Below, in pieces: positions 34,147 through 45,644 of a DNA stretch of 64,000 nucleotides. Position 1 is the first letter of the stretch; each line of letters begins with the position of its first letter. The translations under genes were made by a program, and so were the position numbers. This DNA is from Stomorhina lunata (Eukaryota; Arthropoda; Insecta; Diptera; Rhiniidae), in the NCBI GenBank assembly GCA_933228675.1, contig OW121740.1, positions 31,103,632 to 31,167,631 on the forward strand. Reading direction: 5' to 3'. The notes under the pieces were generated by a model that did no database searches, was not told the origin of the DNA, and was given only the letters and a program-made list of their open reading frames with translations.

Positions 34147-34835
34147 GTTGGAAAGGGTATAATGGGTTTGTGCTGATGTTTGTAACGCATAGAAATATTG
34201 GTCTGAGACAAACCTTTTAGTGTATCAGTCGACTTATAATACCTTAGTTGTTTAAACGATGTCCGTCCGGCTGGCTGGTAGGCCGATTACCCATGTAAGC
34301 TTGTTATCATTCTACAGGTCGTAACTTTAAAGATAATTTGATGAAATTATTATATTTTGGTCTTAGGACAAAATCTATTCTTTATGTCCGAAATCGGATT
34401 ACTTTTTCGGGTACCTCTCATAGAAATGCCTTCCCGGAATAGAGTTTTTGGTCTTTTACAGCCCCAAATTTAGTTGTATTTTAATAATATTCAGCACAAA
34501 TATTGCTTATCATAACCTTAATCAGTTTTCCTTATTTTGTCGAAATTGGCCCATATTTGATCAGCACAAATATTGCTTATTATAACCTTAATCAGTTTTC
34601 CTAATTTTGTAGAAATTGGCCCATATTTGATCATACTTCCCATACAAGACACATTCTCAAAAGACGTTTATACACGCATAAAAGCACAAAAACTGTAATA
34701 ACTCTAAAGATAAATGTATTTGATTACATAAACTTTGCACAAATAAATATTTTGTAAATATAAACCAATAACTAAAATTTGGCAACAATCGATTCTCAAT
34801 TGACATTAGCTCCCGTATCAGGCCCTTAGGCGTAA
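34147..34835 (+). mobile_element. Helentron-A fragment with 70-bp tandem duplication
   Basis: Starts AAAGGGTATAATGGGTTTGT and holds the GTCCGTCCGGCTGGCTGG region and paragraph motifs. A 70-bp unit starting CAGCACAAATATTGCTTAT at 34,492 is repeated at 34,562 with few changes. It lacks both termini. Confidence 0.65.
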
Positions 34836-34859
34836 ATGATATAAATCTCGAAATTTTTT

Positions 34860-35640
34860 CATTTAAAATTTATACTGTAACTTTTTTTTAACTAAAAGCT
34901 TATGAGATTAACTTTCATTTAAAATAGAAACATTGTTTGTTCAAAAGCTTTTTACCTTAAGTGAAACTGCGAAACAGCTGATACGAAAGGATTAGCTAAG
35001 AAAAGTTCTTTTTCTTTAAAAGCTTTCAAATATACCTAATTTTTTAAACTTTCAACATAAAAACTTTTTAATACATAAAAAGCTTTTTATAGACTTTTGC
35101 CATTAACAGCTTTTTATCTTAAAATAATGCATTATATCCAATAAGACCTTATATAGAAAGCTTTTAACATAAACAGCTTTTTCTTACAAAACTATTAGAA
35201 TAGAAAAGCTTTCACGTAACAAACATTTCTCTTAAGCAACTTTCTTTTGAAAACTTTTGTAGTTTAGATAAATCGTAAGAAAAACTTTTGTCATAATATA
35301 AAATTGTTAAGTAAACTTTTGTAAAGAAATCAGTTTTTTCCTTTTTCATAAAATCCTCATTGCAAAGCTTTGTCATAAAATTGTCATTTCAACTGTTTCA
35401 CATTGAAAGCTTTACTTTAAAGAAGTCTTTATTATTAAGATTTTTGCCTTAAATTGCTTGCCATAATAAGCTTTTATCATTAAAACTAGTGAGATAATAA
35501 GCTTTAAAAAAGAAATTTGTCATAAATAGAAATTTTTTTGCACTGAGCATTTGCTGTAAATAGTTCTTAAAATGGAAACTTTTACATTCAAAGCTTTTTT
35601 ATAAAGCTTAGTATATGTATGTATTTCTCTCATACATAAG
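34860..35640. repeat. AAGCTTTT-rich degenerate repeat
   Basis: The palindromic motif AAGCTTTT or AAAGCTTT recurs around twenty times in about 750 bp at irregular 20-60-bp spacing. It looks like a decayed tandem repeat. No coding region. Confidence 0.6.
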
Positions 35641-35664
35641 GAAAACTTGTTTAATTGTTGGTCC

Positions 35665-35717
35665 ATATTTGACCTTAGTAGTGAAGGGTCAAGCCCGACT
35701 ATAGCTTTTCTGACTTG
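35665..35717 (+). mobile_element. Helentron-A 3' tip
   Basis: GACCTTAGTAGTGAAGGGT, then CAAGCCCGACTATAGC and CTGACTTG. One arm of the usual terminal hairpin has been lost. Confidence 0.6.
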
Positions 35718-35729
35718 CTTTATTTCCTT

Positions 35730-36602
35730 AAGTAGTTTTATATGAAAGCTATAGTTAAATATTTAGCGATTTTTATAAAATTTGATTTACTAACCAATGG
35801 TTGCATAAAACTTCTCTATTCTAAATTTAGTCGTCATAGCTATTACAACTGTATTCAATTTATCAGCATTAATGTGTTTCCCGGATCGGGGTTATATGAG
35901 AGCTCTTACTAAATGTGAACCAATTTTGTCCATTTTGAATACACAATTTTTTCAAGATATCGACAATAAAAAAAAAATTTTGTTCCTCTAGCTCTTTTTG
36001 TGCTTTTATGTGCATGCTTTTATGTTTATAAACCCCCTTTTCTTTTAGTATTTTTGTGTTTTCGTAAGTTTTTTATATGGGAGCTATGGTCAAATGGTGA
36101 CCGATTGTGACAAAATTTTGCACACTGGCTAGTGTGGACATATGACTTCCTTGTGCACTTTATCATCTATTGGCATTTAAGTGTATTTAAGTGGAATTTA
36201 CGTTGTTTCCATAAGTTTTTTCTATGGGAGCTATGGTTAAATGTGAACCAAGTTCGAATAATTTTATATGCTTATGTAAAATTGTATATACCAAATTTTG
36301 TCATCATAGCTGTTATAATTTGTCATTTTTTAGCAAATAAACGATTAGCCTAGACGAGGTTATATGGTAGCTATGGTCAAATGTGAACCGATTTTTCCCG
36401 ATTTCAATACCAAAATAAAGAATATTTATGAAAAATTTCAGTGAGCTATATCCTTTTGTTAAGGTTTTATCGTGCAAACGGACATCGCTCAATCGTCTTA
36501 GAATAAGGATTCAGAATATACTTCAATTTTGGTTTTTGAGCTAATATTAAGGAAATCACAAACGGAATGACAATCTCAATACACCCTCATTCTTTTTGAT
36601 GG
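35730..36602 (-). mobile_element. Helentron-B 5' part, inverted partner
   Basis: Minus orientation. It ends on the plus strand at CTCATTCTTTTTGATGGT, the B 5' end. The adjacent segment from 36,603 is B in plus orientation starting inside the body, so the two B pieces lie head to head with the true start kept only by this one. The frame 36,132-36,353 is chance. Confidence 0.75.
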
Positions 36603-37835
36603 TTTATTAGTAGCTATGATGATAAAATTTGGTTTATAGAACTTTTACATTAGCCCTAGGCAGCGTATGAAATTTCATCAAAATCGGTTCACATTTAGCC
36701 ATAGCTCCCATACAAAAAACTTACGAAAACAGCCAAAATTTCACCTAAAATACACTTAAAGGCCAATATATCTAAAAGTATAACTAAATTTGGAACAAGC
36801 AAGTCTTATGTCACTGCCAGCCAGTGTGCAAAATTTTGTCGCAATCGGTCACCATTTAATCATAGCTCCCATATAAAAAACTTATGGAAACACAAAAATA
36901 CATAAAGAAAAGGTTGTTTATGTCCGTCTGTCCGTCAGATAAAAGCACGATAACGCCTTAAAGGAAAGAAGCTAGAGGAACAAAATTTTACAAAAGTATT
37001 TCGAATATCTTGAAAAAGATGTGTGTTGAAAATGGACAAAATCGGTTCAAATTTAGTTAGAGCTCCCATATAACCCCGCCCCGCGAAACACATTTATGCT
37101 GATAAATTGAATACAATTGTAATAGCTATGACGATTAAATTTAAAATAGGGAAGTTTTATGCAATTTTTGATCAGTTTATCAAATTTTATAGGAATCAGT
37201 CCATATTTGACTTTATCTTTCATGTAAAAAACACTCACGGAAACCAAACATTTTAACAAAGTCCAGTTAAAAGCTATTAAATAAGAAACTATTATAGCTA
37301 TGGCCACTAAATTTTGCAAGAATAAGCTCTATATATATACCAGCTAGTGTATAAAGTTTTGTTACAATCGGTCAACATTTGGCTATAATTCTTATATATA
37401 TAACATCCCCTTTTGATATCTACAATCAAAAAGATTTGGAGGTACATTCATTATATTAAGATTGCACCTATGAAATTAGATATCCATCAATCAATGTTCA
37501 GCCCCGACTTTATATGTGATGAATGCATTAGGAACTCCTAACGAAATATATGGACCTGCCGTATTACTATTAACGTGTTTAGCCTAACTACATATTAAGC
37601 ACAACGAAAAGTATTTAACAATTTATTAATGTAAAACTATACCCGGTTATGAGACCGAATTTTGATCAAAGTAAATACTGGGGAAACCACTTAAATATTT
37701 TTAAATGTTGAACTATAAAACTACGGCAACCGAATTTAGTCCAAAGGTTTTACAAACAATACCAATTAGCTTAGCAATTTTTTTAAGTTTTGGTCCAGAT
37801 TTTGTATGCTGCACCCTGTTAAATTTAACAATATT
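36603..37835 (+). mobile_element. Helentron-B, 5'- and 3'-truncated
   Basis: Starts inside the body (TAGCTATGATGATAAAATTT), passes the GTCCGTCTGTCCGTC seed and the 3' third (ATAACATCCCCTTTTGATAT, TTAAGATTGCACC), and stops near GCACCCTGTTAAATTTAACA without the hairpin. Confidence 0.75.
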
Positions 37836-37880
37836 AATATAATGCAGAATCCTTAGCCAGTTTTAATTTTATTTAGCTAT

Positions 37881-38634
37881 TTATACCCTTCACCACCATA
37901 GGTGGAAAGGGTATTATAAGTTTGTGCTGATGTATGTAACGCATAGAAATATTTGTCTTAGACCCACCAATAGGCTTATACCAATAGGCTTAGAATCACT
38001 TTGTAAGTCGATTTAGCGTCCGTCCGTCTGGCTGCACGGGCGGCTGGCTGGACCAATATGTCAACCTTGTAATCAAACTACAGGTCGCAATTCTAAAGAT
38101 AATTTCACGAAATTTGGTAGAAATAATTTTTTTGATAATGGCCATTGAAATTTGTCAAAATCGGTCTATTATTTATGGTACCTCCAATAGATCCTACTTC
38201 CCGGAATTGGTATATTGGCCACAAATATCAATATTTTTTCATGAATTTTAAAACATATACTGCTTATGTAAATTTAAATCACTGCACCTAATTTCGTTGA
38301 AATCGGTTTACATTTAACCATAGCTCCCATATAAACTTATGTGTCAAAACGCACTAAATGGGACAAAAATCACTAAAACGCTCTTAAATCTAAAGATAAT
38401 GAGAATTTTAAGTTTATTTTTTGCAAACATAATTTTTGTTGCAACTGTCATCAATTTGCCAAATTTCGATATAATCGGTCCACATTTGACCCAAGCTCTC
38501 ATATAAGTTTAAATAATGGAAACAGCAAAATTTAGCAAATATTTGTCTTTATACAGGAAAAAGAACACCTTTGACCTTAGTGGTGAAGGGTATCGTATGG
38601 TTGGGCTCTACCGACTATAGCACTTTCTTACTTG
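37881..38634 (+). mobile_element. Helentron-A, full length
   Basis: Starts TTATACCCTTCACCACCATA and ends GGTGAAGGGTATCG, hairpin region TGGTTGGGCTCTACCGACTA, CTTTCTTACTTG before T. The 5' hairpin and GTCCGTCCGTCTGGCTG microsatellite are present. One substitution weakens the 3' hairpin. Confidence 0.85.
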
Positions 38635-39367
38635 TTTTATTATCACTTTTTTACTAAGCATATTTGTAGACGTCCACACTAAAAATCTTATGAAAGTTTT
38701 TAAGTAAATTGAGAAAGTATTTTTAAAGCAATTTGTACTCATACCTAATATACTCGACACTTAAGGATTCCGAAAATCATTGAAATATTGTACAAATATT
38801 GACATACTCTTCAATATTTAAAATGTTTTTAGTATGTTTGGAAGTCCTTCCATTCAAATTTTATAATTACATTTTTATTTTTTTAAAGGAGGAGGTTCAC
38901 TTACGCTTAAAGTCGGACATTTTTAGGGAATCTTTCTCACAAACTTGGCTTTTTTTTAAGATAATTTAATACTGTTTGATGTGGACATCTATATTTTTAA
39001 ATAAAAAAAAAAACAAAAAATTTAAAAATACCAAAACATAATCTCCACATGTATAATTCATAAACAAATAAATAATTTGGCATATACGTTTATTTTTTTA
39101 AATTTTAATTTAACAATTTATGTGATAAATTTGACACCAGTATTTGTTATGTGGTTATGTTAATGACATCCGCCATAACAGAAAATGCCACCATTAATAA
39201 TTATTCGTGTGAAAGTACTTGATGCTTAAATCCACAGAAACAGGAAACACCATCATAATTCACATATGGATCAATCAACCAGAAGTGTTTGCGGAAGTGA
39301 ATATAATCAACAATAAAAAGTAAGGCCTCGATTTAAAATGTGTCGTTAAAAGTTTTCAAAATACTTC
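38635..39367. other. Spacer, no gene seen
   Basis: No repeat shared with other parts of the window and no coding frame. It is one of the longer stretches without visible transposon sequence. Confidence 0.45.
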
Positions 39368-39447
39368 AAAGATTTTTGAAAAAAGTTAGCAAAATTTGTT
39401 AATCATACCTGATTAACAAATATTGCTAACTTTTTTCAAAAATCTTT
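39368..39447. repeat. 38-bp-arm hairpin with 4-base loop
   Basis: Arms 39,368-39,405 and 39,410-39,447 are complementary at 37 of 38 positions around TACC. The outer part reads AAAGATTTTTGAAAAAAGTT. Transcription from either strand would give a long, almost perfect hairpin. Confidence 0.95.
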
Positions 39448-40519
39448 AACCAGTCAAAAGTTGTTAATAAATTATATAATAATATGCTGCAACTACTAAT
39501 GGCGTCAGTCGAGGGATTGCTGTATTTACTTTGACTTATGTATGTATACTTCTGTGACATTGTGCATTTTTATTTAAAATTAATCACATTTGTGTTTTAT
39601 CAACTTTTTGTTCAACTAACGTTTGTGTGATTGCATGAGTGATGTGTCGCTGTCATATTGTATCATTAAATACAATGACATTTATTAACTTTTTTACAAA
39701 AAAATTGTTGCACATAAATATGCCGACCTTTAGACACTTGTTTCCAGTAAACTATATAACTGTGATGGATGAACAATATGTTATTTTTTTAAGGACATAA
39801 TGCCACTTTAAATATTTGTATGTATGTAATTTACAGCAAAGCCGTTCGGCTTATTGTGTCATTGGGCGAGAAACATTAAACATGAAAATTTGAGCAAAAT
39901 CGGACAATGTTAAAACGCCGCACTTTGGTATTTCTGCTGCAAAAAAGGCATATTTCGACCACCGCTTTTGAAAAATCTAATGATGTAGTTCTACAGAGAA
40001 TAGTCTAGATATTAAGGATAAATAATTTTTTTAAGAAAAAGTTATATTATATATCAAAAAAAGGTATTGAAATGTTCTAAATGTTCTAAAACGAAAAGTG
40101 ATGAAATTTTTCCTCAAACTCAGTAGCTCATGCATCGAAGACAGTTTCACAGCTTTAATCTTGAGGTCGATTTAATTAAGATACAGAACCTTGTTTTTAG
40201 TCTACAGAAGAAAATAACTTAATCTCATATATAGTTTAGAAGATATCAGGAAATCAAAAAAGCTCTACAAAAATCAGTGTTTTCGTTTTCTTTGGACATA
40301 AACTAAGTTGAATCGGTTTTGCTTGTTGTTCCCACCATAACCATGTGAAAGGTAATAGTCTCTTCTTTAGATTGAGCGAAAAAAATTCACCAAAATTTAC
40401 CAATCGTAGAACAAATTTCAAAATTTTCTGAAAAAAGTCACATAAATTGTTACGCATAATTTAAGCAAAAAGTGTTGCAGTCATTTAGGCGTAACTTTTT
40501 AATTAAATTTAATTTTAAG

Positions 40520-41470
40520 TTTAAGTTCAAGTACAAGGATTTGAAACAAAATTAGTAGTTTGGGTCAACCAGTAGATATCTGCCGAATTTCATTAAATTC
40601 TGTTGAGAATTGCTGCTCAAAGGATGTTCATACGTATTTCGTAACGCTCTTAGGGGGGAAGTGGGTATGACTTTTGTGGAGGAATTTTGTATCGGCATTT
40701 CTATTAAAATATGTTACACAGGGGGGAGGGAGGTAAAAATCTGCGAAAATAGCGTTGCGTAATAAGTGAACAGCATCTTATATTAAAAAGAAAAATATGT
40801 GAAAAATGGGGGTCCAAAGCAGATACCCCAAGGAGTGAACGGATATCAACCAAAATTGGTTGAGCTGTTTACTGGATGAACTAATAGACGTGTGCTAATT
40901 TGTTTCAAATTCTGTTGAGAATTCCGCCTTTTACATTGAGAATAATAATAAGTGAAAAATGGGGGTCCAAGGCAGGAACCCAAGGACTCAACATATTTCA
41001 ACCAAAATTAGTAGACCTCTTTTTGAAATCAACTTTTAGACGTATGATGAATTTCATCCAATTTTGTTAAGAATTGCGGATTATACATCAAAAACATTAA
41101 CCGATGAAAAATGGGGGTCCAAGACAGGTACCCCAAGTTGTAGTCTTATTTCAACCAAAATAATAGAGCTCTTTTCTAAATTAATTAATAGACGTATGTT
41201 AAATTTTATCAAACTCTGTTGAAAATCTTGTGTATTGAAAAGAAAAATTGGTGAAAAAATGGGCGTACAGGGCAGATACCCCAATGAGTCGACGAGTTTC
41301 AACCTCAATTAGCAGACCTCTTTTTGAATTAATTAATAGACGTGTATTGAATTTCATCAAATTCTGTTTAGAAGTGAGACTTGTGCAGTGAGAAGAAAAA
41401 TAGGTGAAAAATTGGGGGCCTATGCCAGGTACCCCAAGGAGTCGACGGATTTCAAAAATGAATTTTTCTT
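40520..41470 (+). repeat. ~150-bp minisatellite
   Basis: Five clear diverged units start with GTGAAAAATGGGGGTCCAA or similar at about 40,799, 40,951, 41,104, 41,250 and 41,402, with partial units upstream. Each holds AGGTACCCCAAGGAGTCGAC, a TTTCAACC block, an AATAGACGT block and a TTTCATCAAATTCTGTT block. A minus-strand frame at 41,081-41,308 is a product of the repeat. Confidence 0.85.
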
Positions 41471-41797
41471 ATCTTTATAAAAGTGAACAAGTATGCAAAA
41501 TTTTATGGTTGGGTCACTCCTTTTATTTATTGCACTTCGATGTATGAAAAAATACCACTGCGCATCGCGCCGAGGCCCTAGGTTAAGCTTTTTTCAAATT
41601 AAAGCTATTTGAGCTAAGTTTTCCAAAAGGCAAGCACTGATTTGCAATGTAGAATTGTTTAACTTTCTTTTAAAGTAGATATCTTATAAATCAAGCAAAC
41701 GGTTCTTAAGTGATAGCGTTTCTCCTTGATGACTTACATAAAAAAAAAATATATCAAATATATCTTAGACCTGTAAGTAATCTATATATGTGACAGT

Positions 41798-41910
41798 GCA
41801 TAGAAAAAGGAACCTAAGGGTAAAAAATAAGGTACAAAAATAATATTTAAGTCTTTAAAGTGGTTCTCCTGAACAAAATTGTTTTTACCCTTAGGTCCCT
41901 TTGTCTATGC
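41798..41910. mobile_element. Short inverted-repeat element
   Basis: Arms GCATAGAAAAAGGAACCTAA / GGGTAAAAA (41,798-41,826) and the complement at 41,882-41,910, with about two mismatches. A further partial repeat (ACCCTTAAGTTCCTTCCTCT / ATGCG) follows to 41,944. Probably a tiny MITE. Confidence 0.6.
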
Positions 41911-41959
41911 GAGCAAAATACCCTTAAGTTCCTTCCTCTATGCGAAGTTACATATATAA

Positions 41960-43272
41960 AAAAATGTCTCATTTGTTTGTCTGTCTATATTTTGTTTGAT
42001 ATTAATGGTCGCCGAAACAAGGGGGCTATAGGCTAAGTTTTTTTTTAAATCTAATAAAATGAATCCCTCCCATATAAGTCAAATATTAAAAATTACAAAT
42101 ATGGATGATAAGATCAAAATGACTAAACCGAATTAATTAAAGTTTTAATTGTGGATATATTCTTATGATATGATAGTTTTGGGCTTTTTAATTTTTTTTA
42201 AAATATACCAAGGTGGACCTGGCAATAAAAAAATGGGGATATAATTCCCCTTATCTTTAAAATTGCATCACTTGAGAAAGGCTGAACCTATATTGCACTG
42301 CACGGATATTAGTCATATATGACTATTGTTTTATAATAGTTTGAGAAGCGATTGTTTGACAATTTTTGGGAGATTTTTCAAGATTATTCTATGATTCTTT
42401 GAAGAATGTTTGATAGTTGTTTGACTATTGATTTACGGGTTTTTGATGATTTTTTGAGGATTGTTTGATGATTGTTTGATGGTTGTTTGATGAGTGACTA
42501 AAAACTGCTCAATGACTTTTAACGATTGTTCGATAATTGTTTCATGATTAACTATCGATTTAAATTACTGTTTGAATGATGGTTTGATGATTGTTTGACA
42601 ACTTTTTCATGATTGTTTGATAGTTTTTTGACGATTGATCGACTATTGACTGACGACTGTTGATGATTCTTGATGATTCTTTGATCAATGATAATTGACA
42701 ATTGGTAAACGATTGTTTGAGGATTGCTTGACGAGAGTGTGAAGACTTTTGAGGATTTTTTGACGTCAGTTTGATGATTGTGTTTGACTATTTATTTTGT
42801 GTTTGTTGATTGCTAACGACTGTTTGATGATTTTGAAAAAAGTGATGATCATTTACTTACGATTGTTTTATGATTGTTAACGATGATTGACTGACGACTG
42901 TTTAATGGTTTTTAATGATTGTTCGATAATTGTTTCACGATTGACTAGCAATTGCTAGACGGTTAATTGATGGTTGTTTGGTTATTGTTATATAATTGCT
43001 TGACGATTGTTTGACGATTAAATAAACTACTTTATTTATGCTTTCGAAGGAAGAACCTAACGCATTATAATAATTCCTTAATTTATAGTAAAAATTTAGA
43101 TTGAGCACGATATTAATAAGTCAAGAAAAAAAAAAAACAACGAAATAAATATTTAAATAAAATATTTAAAAAATTTTAAAATTTTAACTAATTTTTCTAG
43201 AATGGGATAACACAACAATAAGTAAAAACTTCTATTATTACTCGGGCAACGCCGGATCTAAGTAGCTAGTAA
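41960..43272 (-). mobile_element. Element C, copy 2
   Basis: Reverse orientation relative to copy 1. The end at 43,235-43,272 (CTCGGGCAACGCCGGATCTA) matches the other copy's CGGCGTTGTCCGGG end; the middle (ATTGCATCACTTGAGAAAGG) matches 3,450-3,470; the other end has GACAGACAAACAAATGAGAC and a TATA tail. It has a single ATATGGGAGG unit instead of the six in copy 1. Confidence 0.55.
42340..43020 (-). repeat. Degenerate GATTGTTTGACGATT array
   Basis: About 680 bp of diverged short repeats (GATTGTTTGATGATT, GACTGACGACTG), the reverse complement of the array at 3,001-3,290 and more than twice as long. Confidence 0.75.
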
Positions 43273-43730
43273 AACATAAAATTGTGCTAAAATTGGTGGC
43301 AATACCTACTATTTTTGATGACGCAAAATTTAGATTTATTTCATGTGATTCGCAAATCACCTTTTTAGGTTTTTAAAAAATTTTGTTTAGCAAATTTTAA
43401 AAATTTTCAATAAGGGCTCCAGTGATTTATTACGAATGCATTGGGTATAAAAACTCATAAAAAATTGGGTCGATAGCTTATTCCGTGTTTTCGTAGCTTT
43501 GACTTAAAATCAAGGGTTTTCGAGAAAATAGCTTTTTGAGAAATTGTATAAAAAATTTTATAATTTTATATCTGTTTACTTTTTTAGCAAAACTATATTT
43601 ATTGACTATGCGTGACACCATGTAGAATAAGCGGAAATAGTTTTACTAAAATTAGAAATTTTTAACAAATTTCCACTTTTTAGGGATATTTAAGCTATTG
43701 CAGGGGTTCAAACAATATTTCTTTTAATTA

Positions 43731-44032
43731 ACCGCCGTGATGTAGCAAGTTAGTCATCCGCCTAGCATTCCAGAGATCCTAAGTTCGACCCGGGCCAGCC
43801 CCACTTAAAAAAATAAAATTTAAAAAAAGCGGTTCATCTCATAACTTAGCTTGCCACTGGTTATTGAGTATTAGGCTATGTAAAACTTCTCTAACTAATG
43901 CATTTTCAGTTCGGAGCCGGAGTTAAAACATAGGTCCATTTTAATGAGTCTTTAAATGGAATCGGATGTAGCTTATGTCTTGAAAAAGTATCCTTCGTTC
44001 TAATTGAAACGTCGTGGGAATTGTGTATATAT
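43731..44032 (+). mobile_element. tRNA-derived SINE, full length
   Basis: About 300 bp. The head has a tRNA-like 5' end ACCGCCGTGATGTAGCAAGT (A-box region), CCGCCTAGCATTCCAG in anticodon-arm position, and a B-box-like AGTTCGACCC. An A-rich linker and a unique body follow (GCCACTGGTTATTGAGTATT, CAGTTCGGAGCCGGAGTTAA, ACGTCGTGGGAATTG), and a short TATATATG tail. A truncated second copy at 29,714-29,941 shows that it is dispersed. Absent acceptor-stem pairing argues against a real tRNA. Confidence 0.8.
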
Positions 44033-44900
44033 GTAACCCTGAAGAAAAGAAATAAGGTTCAGATATCGGATAGCACTAGTCCACAAAATCCTAGTTTATG
44101 GACTTTTTGCCTAACTTAGTCTACTCGTATTTATTTCGATTTTAGTGGCGACATAGTCGTAAGTAGTAGAAAAAAATTCATTTTTTTTTTTTGTTTTCAA
44201 AATAAGATTCTTTAATCTCAACAAAAAAATTAAAATTATTTTTCTGACGCTGATAACATATTTACTGTCTTCTCAAATGTCAAAAAGTGTATAAAAATTC
44301 ATCATTAAATTCCCCAGAGCTAAAAATTGCTCAACACAGTTCACACACACACAATCGAATAGAGAAATGTCAACTGATATAATCTCCAATAAATTTACTT
44401 CAATTCAACTAAAAATCGAATTAAAACGATTTCTTTTATATTGTTCACAACTTATACACACACACATTTCAATTCTTGGTAAAACCATATTTTAATAAAA
44501 TATTAGAAAAAGAGGATTGATAGTTTAACATATTCGAAATTTTATTGTATAAGTATGTATGCAAAACTATTGTATGGAAAAATGGCTTGAGCTGCTGAAT
44601 CGCTTTTAGAAATATAAAAAAGAAATTTAACGCATATTTAGAGAAATCCCTATAGATTTAGACAAGAATATGGATGCAGTGAATGAATATAAAGGAATAT
44701 GCAGAAAAAAGAAACGGATGGGTTAAGTGTCGTTGTCTATGTAAATCAATGTATGAGTGCACATATTCGATTGAAGTTTTCAAAAAGAAAAAAGAAAAGC
44801 AGAGGGGAAAAGAAAATGGGTATTACGGGTGTAGTCATTGTTGTCGAATATATATAATCATTTGTTAGATGTTGCTCTTTAAACTTTTCAAAAATGTACG
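44033..44900. other. Spacer, no gene seen
   Basis: CACACA-rich patches at 44,340-44,465. A plus-strand frame at 44,683-44,868 has no recognisable domain. Confidence 0.45.
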
Positions 44901-44954
44901 ACTATGCGATAACGAGGGGTAATATTTATGTTTGGGGAATAGAAAATAGCATAT

Positions 44955-45075
44955 AAACTGCTTTTTCGTAATAATAAAGCTTTGATAACGTAGTTGACCT
45001 TTGTTATTCGGGCACAAGAAGATGTCATTGGGTGCCAAGTCAGGACTGTATGGAGAATGAACTCGCTGTAAGCAA
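44955..45075 (-). pseudogene. Mariner (DD34D) transposase relic
   Basis: Minus-strand translation gives HSPYSPDLAPNDIFLCPNNK followed by GQLRYQ, close to the conserved mariner block YSPDLAPNDFFLFP that carries the third catalytic Asp. Sequence on both sides is not recognisable as transposase. The open frame at 44,888-45,193 is in a different frame and is not the relic. It is distinct from the DD41D element at 54.3 kb. Confidence 0.65.
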
Positions 45076-45561
45076 AATAAATACCACTTTTATATTTAAA
45101 AGTTATATGGACATTAATGATAAAAAAAATATCAAAATGTATTCGCTGCAGCCAGTTTCCAATATATAAATAGTAACCCTCGTATAAATGCATTTCCCTA
45201 GATTAATGTGCATCCAAGTGTTTTATCATACGTTAAAACAGGAAAACTTAAAGTTAAGAAATAAAAAAAAAGAGGAAAGATTTTTCAATCAAACGTAAAA
45301 TCGAAAGATTTATTTATACAAAGATGAAAAAAAAGAAAAAAGTAAAATTGTTTTAGATTCAGTCAAAAATGGCTTAGGTATGTTAGTTATTAAAAGATTT
45401 AAATGTTTTCACTTGAATTTATTCCCCAGCAAAGTACTCAGAAAAGAATAGGAAAAAAGGGTCTTGAAATAAATGTATTTAAAATATTAATTTCGACAAA
45501 TCGCACCCAAGCCCATCTTACACCGTTTTTTTCTATTTTTAGTTAGAAAGTAGATAAAAAT
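45076..45561. other. Spacer, no gene seen
   Basis: A-rich sequence; the outer parts of the mariner relic may extend into it but cannot be recognised. Confidence 0.4.
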
Positions 45562-45640
45562 CAAGTAAGAGTGTTATATTCGGCTGTGCCGAATCTTATA
45601 TACACAAAATCAAGTTATGCTAAATTTAGAAATATTTCTC
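45562..45640 (-). mobile_element. Helentron-B 3' end, left part of an interrupted copy
   Basis: CAAGTAAGAGTG with hairpin ATTCGGC-TGT-GCCGAAT and TATACACAAAATCAAG, then broken by the TIR element at 45,645. The rest of the B copy resumes at 47,056. Confidence 0.75.
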
Positions 45641-45644
45641 ATAT

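Noticed and set aside
44888..45193. 101-codon frame on the minus strand as a gene.
   Set aside because: The mariner relic in this region is in a different frame; the open frame has no similarity of its own that I can see.
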